A stretch of 64,000 nt of DNA, taken from NCBI GenBank assembly GCA_011033025.1, contig WFMF01000662.1:1-64000 (forward strand), read 5' to 3'. A model generated the notes under the pieces. That model was not told the origin of the DNA and did no database searches. It was given only the letters and a program-made list of their open reading frames with translations. The DNA is from Beroe forskalii (Eukaryota > Ctenophora > Nuda > Beroida > Beroidae). Of the stretch, positions 35,901-47,600 are shown piece after piece (the first letter of the stretch is position 1; every line of letters begins with the position of its first letter). Both the position numbers and the translations under genes were made by a program.

Positions 35901-38730
35901 TAATTAATAAGCTGCACCTGGCAGAGTACTATTGATTAGTAATTAATGCCGGAGACAAGGTTCTAAATATGCGCTGGAACCCTAGGGCCGTAGCAAGCAG
36001 TGTAGTGCATCCCCTCGCAGTGATTAGCGCGCTAATTAATTGAATTCTATAATGAGCTTGATTAATTAGCGGGGGTTATAGCGCGGGGTACCACTGGAGA
36101 GAGGGGGAGACCCTTGTATGGGTACTGGCAGAGTATAGATATAGATAATATATAGAGAAGTAGTCAGTATAGTCAGATAGTCAGAGTATCATCGGTATTC
36201 AGTCTCCGGGTCAACGGAGGCTAGGGTAGTTTCATTTGTCCGGGTCGGACACGGACCAGGGTAGTTTCATTTGTGGAACTTCCTGTGAAATCAGAAACAG
36301 TTATCCCGGAGCCCAGGAGAAAGATATGTATTGACCCTGGAATCGCACAGGACCGTGGAATTGCCAGCCTGTAAATCACATAGGAGGTTATACCAGGGTC
36401 CAGGGGTGATAGTGACGTCATTATCATGTGTTAGAGTGGGGTGTTACTGACACGGCACCACTAATCTGAGATGCTTGAAACACAGTGGGAAGAGACTGGT
36501 TCTAACACCTGTCAGGAGTATAACAATGGGCTGCAGTTGGCGCTGTCAGATTCACTCTAGTGACCGCCAGGGTACGAGATATAATTGCTTTATATCTTGA
36601 TATACTGCAGGGCAAATTATTGGACTCACTGGTCGCAGAGAGAGCACGAAAAGCATTATGCCTGAAATCGAGAAAAACTAAAGAATATGAATTCAAGTGA
36701 GAAACATTAGATCTCAAATCAATCAATATCATTGTCGGTCATGGCTTTGGAGCAAGATCACATTGTAGTTTTGAAATTAGAACTTAGAACTCAGTAATGA
36801 ATCTAGATTTGATAAGGTTAATGGGCTTCTTGCATCGCTTATTCCTTACAATAACATTCTTACAATAACAAGGATAATTACAATAACACAGCATTCATCA
36901 GACCAAATTATGACTAATTCAAAGGATCCATAACTTTGAATACATGTGTGGTCAAACAGTGGTGAGTATGAAAAACCGAGGCCAGACGATGACAGGAGGG
37001 TCAATTAGCAGACAAAGAACTGGTTGTTTACAGAGGTAATTAGGAATTGGTGTAATTCTATACATTTTGTAAACGTTCATAGTCCCCTCTCCTCTCCGAA
37101 TTGTGTGGGATCTCACACTATGGCCTATACTTTATTTCAAATAAATAAGTTATATTAGGCTATTGTCATTTGTCAATGCATTAGTAGCAGTAGTGTATTG
37201 GTTTCCAACCGTGGGTTAGAAAGTGTCTTTCAAAACCGTGTGTTAGCAGAGGTGTGGAGGTTTCTAACTAAGGGTCAAGCAACTATAGGGTCCCAACTCT
37301 GTCATCGCTCATTAGACTGCTATAGAATACACAAAGTACACACCCGCGCCTGTAGGGTCCGTTTTAGGATTTCCCAGGCCGGAGCCCAAGGGATGCATCC
37401 GGTCTCCGGTTTATACCCATAGAGCCCGGGGGGCAAGGTTATAAACCAATGTCCAATATGGACCCGATCAGACAGGTTTCTGTTATGGACACCTATTGAA
37501 AATGCAGAGGTATCTAAAATATCTGAATCTGTCGGCTTTATTTCGCATAAGTCGTAAATATTATTAAGCTTAGCTAATAACTTGATCATAATTTATGGAT
37601 AGATGTAGTTGTTGTAAAACTTATTTAAAGCGCTACTTCAAACTATTTAAGTGCTTTGCCTGACCACTTATTTTCCTAAATTGGATGTTGCTAAATTGGT
37701 TCGGCAGAATCAGGTAAAATGTTCTTCAGATAAGACAAGACATTTGAAATTCTTAGCGTAGATATAGCAATCAATGTCCGCCTCAAGTCTGAACTCGGTT
37801 CTTATATGTTCGTACCCAAAAGCTATATAATGGAGAGTTATAAGAATTGAATTTGATGGAAAATGTGGATTTTCTGCCATAAAAGGCGTTATATCTCGTG
37901 GGGATGGGCTGATCGCGGTTCTGGGAACATTTAATTATCAGACTGCAGTCCTGATCGAGGTATTATTTATCAGCCTTTGTGGAATTGAGATTTCAAGGGG
38001 AGCATTCGATTTGTGCTGAGCTTTGTTGAGCTTTGCTCTACAAAGGAAATGTTGCTGACAACGAATAATGTGATAAATTGCACAAGGAGCAGGGAAATAT
38101 GGGCTGTGATGAACTCTGCGCAGAATAGGCTAGGGGAAATACAATGATAATAAGTAATCAGTGCTTGATAGATCTTTTAATCTGATCTCAACTCTTGATA
38201 AATCAGTTTAGATCGTTACAAAGATTGAACAAAATACAGAGAAAGGTCCATAGTATGGACGTTTCTGAGGTGAATGATTTGATTATAATATGGAGGAAAA
38301 CTCTCTCCAGATGCATAGGGTTTTTTAGCGAGAGAAATTGAGCAATCTTGTGAGTTATGATTGAAATGACCCATCAAGAAATAATAACCATTGTGGTCTT
38401 GTCTCTAGACCACTCAGGCCACTAAAAGACATAGTGTGATGCTTGAACCAGTGACATAGCGACATCACCAGCTGGTGTGACAGTGCCGGTTCTTTACTTC
38501 TACTGACGGCGCATTTAAATATTACAAGTGAATATCATCGGCTTCATCAATAATTCACTCTGGTAAGCTCATCACTAATCAATGAATTGTAACTACTGTT
38601 GAATTATTTTATGTGAACGCAGGCAAAATAGGCTCCTTCCAAAATCAATGTTTGGATAAAATTTCTTTAAAATTACCTAAATTACATTCAAGGAAAACGC
38701 ACTAACGCAGACATTGAGTCGTCAAACTTC
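33000..38730. other. Intergenic region, no gene recognised
   Basis: No splice-bounded coding exon, RNA gene or complete mobile element could be supported. The sequence is moderately AT-rich with many TAATTA-type motifs (for example 36020-36070), single CACGTG boxes (35883) and short local repeats such as CTTGACAACAC near 34850. As the BED-hAT gene is read leftward, this is its upstream side and may hold its promoter and enhancers. Confidence 0.4.
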
Positions 38731-38736
38731 AAAGTA

Positions 38737-39723
38737 CAGGGTGTTTCATATTAAATGTGACTATTTTGAAGCTGTACTGGAAATTCAATGAAAGACTTAG
38801 CCCTGATTAACAGTCTTCTTGTTATGCCAATATGTTTGGAATTTATGTCCAAAAAGTTTCCAGATGATTGCAATTGTATATTTTTCACAAATTGACCTTC
38901 TTGCTATGGCATGGTTTCAGAAACTGGAAATTTCCAAATTTGATGCATGGTAGGAGATTCGCTGTTTCGCATACCTTTAAAACACTGTACTAAGTTTTGT
39001 TGGTCCAACTGAGGCTTTTTGGTGTCTAAACCATCAAAAATACACATCTAAAGGTTTGAGGACATACTGTGACCAACTTCACGATGAAAAATATTGATCT
39101 GCCTAGTAAGTTGCAAAGTGTCGCAACCAATAAAGTCTGTTAACAGAATAAGCTGGACCTGACTCTCGACCCACAAAGGTTTTTATAGTTACTGATTCAC
39201 CTATAAAATACTGATACTTCATGGTATGGACAATTCTACACTTCGAACTCGCAAACTGTCCTTTAGCATCCTCAATTTTAGTAGAACATGCCTTTAGAAA
39301 CGTATGAAGTGTGCTTTTGTTTGTGGCTAATCAGTGCGGCACTTCGATACTGCAGCGGCAGATCAGTATTTTTCAATGTGAAGTTGGTCACAGTATGACC
39401 TTAAACCTTAATATGTGTATTTTTGATAGTTTAGACATCATACAGCCTCAGTTGGACCAACAAAATTTAGTAGAGTGTCTAAAAGGTATGCAAAACAGCG
39501 AATCTCCTGGCATGCATCAAATTTGGAAATTTTCAGTTTCTGAAACCATGCCCTAGCAAGAAGGTCAATTTTTGAAAAATGTGCCATTGCTAACATCTGA
39601 AAACTTTTTGGGCATAAATTAAAAACATATTGACGTTACAAGAAGATTGGAAATCAGTGCTAAATCTTTCATTGAATTTCCAGTACAGTTTCAAAATAGT
39701 CACACTATTTATGAAACACCCTG
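38737..39723. mobile_element. 1-kb foldback element with CAGGGTG ends
   Basis: The left arm (CAGGGTGTTTCATATTAAAT onward, to about 39140) and the right arm (39318-39723, inverted, ending GAAACACCCTG) are about 400 bp each. They match along their whole length, including the GTTGGTCCAACTGAGGC motif. TA flanks both ends (GTA before, TATA after). There is no transposase frame; the open frame at 39311-39556 is arm sequence. Confidence 0.8.
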
Positions 39724-40858
39724 TATATTCCACGACCATTTGTCTCGGCGTTTGATGCCAAATGTCGTAGTATAAGAAGCATTGCGTGAAAATCAAATTA
39801 ATTAAAAAGGAATTTTAATAAGTAACTGATTTTATGAATTAAAGAAGAAAAGATTAAGCATATTTTGCAATTAGGAATTAAGAATTTTTCATACTAAGGT
39901 AAGACGCGACTTCTAAGTACGATGCTGACAGTATTCAGCATGGGTATAACAAAGCTGCAAGAACTTGAGTTTCCTAGGATGTTTCCTCATAAGAGCAAGG
40001 ACTGATTGAGATGGTGAGACGAGGGTGGTTCTGAAGGGCTTTTACTGGCTGGGGGGCAAAGAATCATGGAATTTACACAAGGATTCTTTGACTGAGGGAT
40101 CACAGAATCATAGTGGGTATAACAGAAGTCAGAATCAAAGGAATTTGCGCAAGATTTACATTTTACCTACGTCCTACAACAGAAATTTTAAGATGCGTGA
40201 AAGATCAACAAAACTTCAAACACCGCATCAATTTATTAATTAAACGATTACAAAAGCGAGTGGTGAACAATGGAGCACGTTACAAAAACTCCAACAACTT
40301 GTAGTGGAACCTGTGGCAAACAAGTCTTGATCTGCGAGTGTAATGAATTACTGAAGAGCTGGTATCATCAGCCCGGCCCGGTGGTTACAAAGAGAGCGAC
40401 AAAAGTTACAATGGAGCAATGAACAACTGCTGCTGGTTGTATAGAATTGACAATTAGATTTATTATTATTTTACTAAACAATCTCTGAAGATAAATGTAA
40501 CAAAACATATTTCCTATTCCGGTCAGGAGATGCTCTACAGCCCCCTTTCCCCTGAGGGGCACCCAGCACCAGGGCAGCAGAGAAGCAAATAACCGAAAGA
40601 GAGAGAGCTTGAAAAGTCAATATACAACAGCGCTGAACACTCCTCTGACACGACCTCAGATATTTACAATTACTAATTAATTGCTGTTCTCTCATTATTC
40701 CATATAAGGGCACCCAGTGACTTGATATACAGATTACTCTGGCTACCTAGCAGTAATTTGACTATACTCGGGACCTACGCTGTAATTAACACAATTTCTC
40801 GGCACGTCATACGAACGCGTCCCCTCCAATACTGATTCGAGGTTGGCTGCTCCGCTAC

Positions 40859-41262
40859 CACGTGACTCTACAGGGGTCACGTGCGTTGTCACGGGAACAG
40901 TATTTGTGTTTTGGATCGCGCAGCACGTGGTCTTTCAGTGGACAACACGTGACTGAAGCAGCTGCTAGTTGTATTTGGAGGCTATGATTACAAACCCACC
41001 CGAATTAACTACATAATTTGGTTGTGCGGCTCACACGCAGCACATTACGATGCGCTTCAATGGTTAGTAATTAGATTAACTTTACCGATAATTAATTACA
41101 TTTATATAGCCCCGCCAGATAAGACACGGCTGTTTAAAACGGAGAAATATAAGAAGTTTAATGGCTGAGGATATATCATAATACGGGGGATAATAATTCC
41201 AATAATAAAATCACTCGTGAGAGGGTATTTAAACGCAATTGGCTCGACATTCCGACCACGTG
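40859..41262. promoter_or_regulatory. Cluster of five CACGTG boxes
   Basis: CACGTG occurs at 40859, 40878, 40924, 40946 and 41257, four of them within 93 bp. Several have the extended form TCACGTG or CACGTGAC favoured by bHLH-ZIP factors (USF, MYC and TFE/MiT families). The density is far above chance for a hexamer. The target gene is unknown. The nearest start on the correct side is that of the BED-hAT gene about 8.7 kb away; the MazG-like gene ends about 2 kb to the right. Confidence 0.5.
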
Positions 41263-41605
41263 ATACTAGAGTGAGAGAGAGGCAGTGACACTCGTGAATA
41301 GACCCAGCGGACCGTAACGAATTACTTCACATCATATGTTAATTCCGTTAACTTACGTCCCTCTTGTTTGCTATGCCGACAATCGAAATTAGAACTAGAA
41401 ATATTCTTTTTTCACCTGACAAATCACATTTTTGCAATCAAGAAGTCAAGAAACCACCAGAACCTGGATTTCCTATCAAACCAACGTTGATTTTTGAACT
41501 AAACGTAGATATGTCGAAAGAACGTGCAAATTTTGACATAAATTCAATGAAACGGAATTACAGCATTTGCGCGTTCTTTCGACGAATCTTTCGACCAATC
41601 CCTGT

Positions 41606-41645
<40 letters not shown>
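41606..41645. repeat. CA dinucleotide microsatellite
   Basis: About 20 uninterrupted CA units. Other CA tracts lie at 26922-26942 and 27321-27378. Confidence 0.95.
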
Positions 41646-41647
<2 letters not shown>

Positions 41648-42129
41648 AACGGTAAAGTGAACTTGAAGGCGATGTCCACAAGCAGTGCAGAACTGTGGGT
41701 TGTGTGACTGTCGTGACTGATGCTGAGTGTCTGACGTGGCAGAACATGTTTCAATTTAAAAGCCTTTCAATCCCACAAATACAAAGAAATAGAAAGGTCA
41801 TTACAGCCTCAATGTGTCGGGTTTAAATCATCTCATTTTGGTTAAAACACACAGTCTAGATACAAGCAGCTTTAAATCAGTGCTCAGAGCGGTAATCAGG
41901 GCTTCATAACTTTCCGAGGATATAAGCAGGGACTATGACGGCCAGTTAACATTTCGAAGTTGTGGGAAGAGAATACTTTGAAGAGCTCAAGTTGGTACCA
42001 CTGCACTGAATATGAGATATCAACTCCTACGCCCCATCGAATGCATGTAAAGGCATTGGTCGGCCCAAAAACCTGCAACTCACTCATTTCACATTTGAAT
42101 TGACAAAAACAAACCTGCATGGTGCATCC

Positions 42130-42495
42130 TCCAAGATTCAGGTCACACTGCTGTCCCTTTTGTCACTCCCACTCTTCTGTTTGTTGTCCCTTCTGTCACT
42201 CTCTATTCTAACATATTGTGTTCGCTGTCCCTACTGTCCCTCCCACTTCAAACAGCTGTTTTCTGTCCCAACCGTCCCTCTTTTATTATGTGATTGCTGT
42301 CCCTTCTGTCCCTCGTCTCACATTTGTTTGCTGTCCCAACTGTCCAATGTCCCACTTCAAACAGCTGTTTTCTGTCCCAACCGTCCATCTTCTATTACAT
42401 TTGTTTGTTCTAACATCTGCTCGCTGTCAATTCTTTCCCTCCCTCTTCTAACATGTGTTAGCTGTCCCTTCTTTCCCTCTTCTAACATCTGTTAG
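42130..42495. repeat. Pyrimidine-rich tandem repeat with CTGTCCC units
   Basis: Imperfect units of CTGTCCC(T/A)..CTGTCCCTC, some including TTCAAACAGCTGTTTTCTGT, are arranged over about 360 bp. The long plus-strand frames here (Ser/Pro/Cys-rich) follow from the repeat and are not taken as genes. Confidence 0.65.
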
Positions 42496-43346
42496 TAGCG
42501 CACTCAGCTGACGAATATCTGCACTGAGAGAGGGAATATAATTTCAGTCTGAACGAACAATCGAGAAAGTAAAAGGGGACCACCCTGTATCAAAAGCCAT
42601 TATTATACTTTAATATTTAAACTCAATACCCAGCGAAATTCGGACATATGGAACAGGAAAATTTTAAATTATGACGGGGAAGAAATATAAGATTTAGAGA
42701 ATACCTCGTTCGAGAAAGGGTAGAAGTAGGACCTGAGTGGAATCTCCGAAACCATAGCCTCAAATTTATAGTAATTTAATCATTCAAAAACTATTGACAC
42801 TTTCTATCTGATTTCGAGGATATAAAAATATCAATGAGGTAACTGAACGTTGTACTTATTCGAAACATAACCTCAAGTTCAACGTTCAATCATTTAAAAA
42901 ATATGTAACTGAACCATCGGATAAACAGAATTCAAAATATGTCAATAATGAAATCATCATAATGGATAAAATGATTCAAATTAATGATAACAATAAGTTA
43001 CTGAATTACAAATAAAATGTTCAATAATCATCTTGAAGTTCTTGATAAAATTGAAAATTTAAAAAGTTTTGAATCTAATTATATCCAGAGTCATTAAAAA
43101 TAAACGCTATGTGAAATAAAAGTACGATGTTCATCAATCGATAAAATAAGTGTTGAGATAAGCAGGATAAAATAAACAAGATAAAATTTCTTTAAATTAG
43201 ACGAGATATAATATTAACTTATCAATAAGCGAGATAAAATACTAGTTAAAATAACCAAGATAAAGTTAAAACAGATCGAATCTGATATATTGTATAAATA
43301 AGATAATCATTGTCACATGACGTGCCATTGTAGAGGAGTATTCCGC

Positions 43347-44054
43347 CTATCTATCATCTCCATCCCCCTTAATAACACCTCTTTCAAACCGCGACTTGAT
43401 CTTGTCAACATTGACTTGCATAACGTACAGCATACCACACCCCAGCCAAGAGCAGACATCATGTAAATAGTTGAAAATTTCCCGGATCTTATCCACCATA
43501 ACTTCTTTCTTCTCGTGAGTCAAGGTCTCGTTATCATCCCGAATACTCTTCTTTATTTTACCTCCCAATGTTCCTATGGCAGAAAGCATTAGAGAGAAGG
43601 TAGCAGTTAGGGCCTTATCATCTTCTGAAGAGTCAAGAGGGAGTAAAGTTCCGTTTGAAACCGAGGGGTAGGCAACTGTGTCCAACTCAACACTGAGTTG
43701 CCTGGCCATGGCAGCAAGATACCAGATAATATCCCCCATTTCCTTGACACACTTGGTCCTGTACTGAAGTCTATCTGCTTCAAGGGACGAGGCAGTAGAA
43801 GAGACACTTTTGGCACCATCAACTCGGCGGATGTTGGAGTAGGTGCTCAGTAAGTCCTTCACAGCACTTTCCATTTCACAGAACTCCTCCACTACCCCAC
43901 AGTAGAGATAAGACAGGTTTCTGGGAACTGACAGAGCTGGGAAGATGGCCGTACTGGCTGCATGCTTCTCATACTCTGCTATACTGGTTACAAGGTGGGC
44001 TGGCGAGACCTTAGGGAGCTTCCACTTCTTGGGATCAGGCGAGGCACTACTCAT
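43347..44054 (-). CDS. MazG-like nucleotide pyrophosphohydrolase with a degenerate second half, intronless
   Basis: This single-exon gene encodes 235 residues and probably hydrolyses nucleoside triphosphates to monophosphates, removing damaged or surplus nucleotides, as known for the all-alpha NTP pyrophosphatase superfamily. The first half has the Mg-binding signature: EExxE (E56, E57, E60) and ExxD (E105, D108) followed by IIWYLAAMARQL. The second half (about 150-235) repeats the pattern as GGKIKKSIRDD and FNYLHDVCSWLG but lacks both acidic signatures. It ends ERGVIKGDGDDR, resembling the tail of bacterial MazG-like proteins (RGVxxGSGDNR). The tandem layout suggests an intramolecular pseudo-dimer with one active half. 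The gene follows the sideroflexin gene on the same strand after 627 bp. Lack of introns beside intron-rich genes could mean lateral or retro-origin. Confidence 0.8.
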   Translation of the reverse strand: MSSASPDPKKWKLPKVSPAHLVTSIAEYEKHAASTAIFPALSVPRNLSYLYCGVVEEFCEMESAVKDLLSTYSNIRRVDGAKSVSSTASSLEADRLQYRTKCVKEMGDIIWYLAAMARQLSVELDTVAYPSVSNGTLLPLDSSEDDKALTATFSLMLSAIGTLGGKIKKSIRDDNETLTHEKKEVMVDKIREIFNYLHDVCSWLGCGMLYVMQVNVDKIKSRFERGVIKGDGDDR

Positions 44055-44681
44055 AGCTATGCAACCTGGGTACAGTGAATACAGGTGAGAATAGGGAATG
44101 TGGATGTTTCCTGATTCTTACAGCTATTGTCAAATATTCGTGGAGTAAATACTTTAAAATGAAAAAGGATTGAATATGAATTTCGGATTAAAAGTAACTT
44201 AAACGGGAATAAATCAAAGGTGTGTAAAAACTCTAGCAAGTACAAAACACTGTATAACATTTTACAAGAAAACTCGGTACATTTACTAATTAAAACATCT
44301 TAATGCCTATTTGCTAAATACTTTAGAAATTGCAGCTAACTAAGATTAAAGTAAAATCATAACTGTTTATTTATGTAAGGTTAATAATAAATTACTATTA
44401 ACGGATTAAGCCAGAAAGCAAAGTTCTACATGGTATTCGTAAAAGCACATCAGAAGCCAATCTGAAAGGCGGATCTTTAAACGCAATATATGGCGTAATG
44501 AAAACATCAAACGAGTAAAATGATGTATACTGGCAGTTGGCACTGTTCTGAGCTTCTTGACGATGAATGTTCAACGAGATCACCTCAGTCAAAATGATAG
44601 ACCTAATTTAAAACTCCTAATATAAAACAATTCAAAAGAAACAAACGTAAAACTAAACAGGTATCACAGCTTCAGGATTAG

Positions 44682-47600
44682 TTATAATCCTTTGTTGAAA
44701 AGGAGGTACTTTATGTCAGAGTTCTCATCTTTAAGTTTCTTTTGAATTTCTTCTTCGACTGACGAAACGGATATGGAACTGAAAATAAGAGGATATGAAA
44801 TTGAGAGTGATTACTGGTTTTATTAATTACTAATTCTCTAATGGGTTTATGATAAATATTACATTCCAAAGTTTCATCTGATACCAATACCCCGATCAGT
44901 CTTTGTCCCTCAGCGTAGGCTTCTATAAGGTATGTAGCCTACCATTTTATTTCATCTGGACATCATTATCCTACCAACCTATTGATTATAATGCGTATCT
45001 TACCTTTGCTGTTCGAAGATTGCACAAGCCAGAGGAGTTGCGAATGTCAATCTGAAATAAAATAGTAAACGAGCCAATTTCTGCAAATGCGGCTCTGCCG
45101 ACAAATTTCTTCGCAAACCCCTGAGAAGTAATGCAGAGCGCAGGAATGCGCGGCGTCTTAATCGACTTTTGCTACGATCACGATTTAGCTTTTCATCAAA
45201 AACACATGAATCGGCGTCCGCGCGCGCTCACCAAATTCTAGAAATTTCCCGCTATTTCTGCAAATGTTCGAGGTGTCAGGTGAGCCCTTCCAAGTTCATG
45301 AATTGGATTGCAGTCAAATTTCATGCAGAATCTATGATTGCTCTAATAACGATTCAGCATGTGATTTTAAACGAATTCTCTGGTTTTGTGTGCTTTCTCC
45401 ATGTTGAGGCGTACTGATCGTGTCAAATGGCATCTCTGGTCAGTAGTCACTGCTACTGCAGTATATTAGTATGAAATTATCCACACTAGTTCTCACACTA
45501 ACTGTACTACTATGAAGTATACTCAAGTCTCAAACTGTAAACTCACATTGATCCCACTAAAGTGACTTGTATTGGGGCTGCCAGCCAAGCTCTACCTCCC
45601 TGGAACAGTTAAATGAATTAAAACAAAGAAGAGGATTCGGGAATGCAATGACTACAAATAACACGCTCACTAGTTTAGTAAACACTTCATCGCCCTAATC
45701 TTTACCTCCCTGGAACAACTTGGTCTTGGTATCAAGAATGTTCATCACCACCGGAGTAAACGCTGAAAGATGAGAAGTTTACTATAGGATATGTGAAGAT
45801 AGGTATTTGAAAAAATCACCATGCAAGGTAGATATTGTCCCTCATGGCACCCCCTAACCAACCTAATAACCAGCTTCCCTCAGCCAACAATTATCAACAT
45901 TGTAAGCCCCCTAAGTAGGTAATGGAATAAAGCAATCCCAACTTAAATTCTAACAATTCTATACTATACTGAACCGAACAAAGGGCGTCTTAAAACAGGT
46001 GGTCTAATTGTGTCTCCAAATCCCACTCACCCATGCCAGGCGTTGCCATGAGGACTCTACTGCACACTACTTGAGCTATTGCAGATCTTGCTGCTGCCTT
46101 GCTCTGTCCTACAACGTTACCGTCACTGTCCAACACGTCAATACCCTGCACTAGCTCACTGAAAATTCATATTTAACGTTAACTAGTTCACTGAAAGGAA
46201 ACATTTTAAGTTTGCTAGCTAACAGAAAGTTCACTAATGCCGAGAACTGAACTGAGTTTCATGTGAGCTGTGATTCAGTGTTGTCACATGATTCGCAGTA
46301 ATAAAAGGTGAGAAAGGAGGATTTTCAGCCCGGGTTGGAGCGGGCCCAGGACCCAGGGTAAAGCCAAAGGGACAGAGTGCCTCTAGGACAGAAGGACCTG
46401 CCAGCTTTACCTTTTTATTACACGCTGTTTCCGTTTGTGTAAACAGAACTAAACAACCTGTTCTAGTGCTTGCAACGTAAGAGTAGATGAGTAGAAGTAT
46501 CATGTGCTCATGTGTAATAAAATTAAACCGGTTGTTGCTGAATACTAGAAATATTATGATGCGTGAAAACAATGTTTACATTATATCTTACACAGTTACA
46601 CAAGGAAATCAGACACCCTTGGAATGGCTTGTTAAAATAACATTACGAATGCAAGACATAGGGCTGCAAATTGAATGGCTCAGAATTCAAATCTATTTTC
46701 CGTATAAAATGTACAGTGCATACATTAAATACAGCAGAGGTGTAATTATATTGTATACAGTGTATTGTACAGTGTATACAGCATACACATTCGCGCTTTT
46801 CCTGGCAATCAATGAATCTTATCTTCTTGTGAGTGTTTTTCATTGCTTGGATTAGTGTTAATACATTTTTAACATAACTTGCATGCTATGCTGAGCAGAA
46901 CAGTAAAATATGCAGCGCAACATCTTGTCTTTGGGAGAAGTGAGTTAGTAAATGTCAGATGAGTTACAGAAATGCGAAGCCGGGAATGCAGAACTTTATG
47001 CTTCTATGAGAACGCGAATCACGACAATACAGTGTCGCAAAGCATAAAACAAAAGTTATGTTTAGGTACACTCAAAATGAGCTCTACAGCAAGGGATCGT
47101 TCACATATAACGTAATCATTCGGAAACCCCCTCCCCCTCTTGGTGATTACGTAATATGTGAACAATCCCCAAGTATGAAATAGCAGATAAACTTAACATA
47201 ACAAGGGACCTGGCAAATTACCTAACGAGAAATATTTGCAAAATATGTTTTATGGTGTGGGGATTTTTCGTTCAATCCCCAAATTTCATTCCACATAACA
47301 ATGTCTCGTAGCTACTAAAGTACTGACCTTTGCCGCATCATCGGAATGTTGACACAGTTGGCAGCAGCTACAGCTGTAAAAGGAACCAGACGTCCGAAGA
47401 GTGGCGGTAATCTCTGTAGGGAAGTAGTAGCTTTATAGTTAGCATTAACAAGTAATTGGTGTACATGAAACATGTAAGACCTTTTGCAGGATTTGCTGAT
47501 TTCATGGGCACAATAAGTGCACACGGTATAAGTAAACAACAGTAACCATCTAACAACAGTTAAATTGTTGTGCTGTTATACACTTAGAGACGGCTAGAGA

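Noticed and set aside
46234-46572. 112-codon minus-strand frame with a [17 protein letters not shown] segment in sideroflexin intron 6
   Set aside because: It is intronic to a well-supported gene, has no splice context and no family resemblance. It looks like old repeat sequence.
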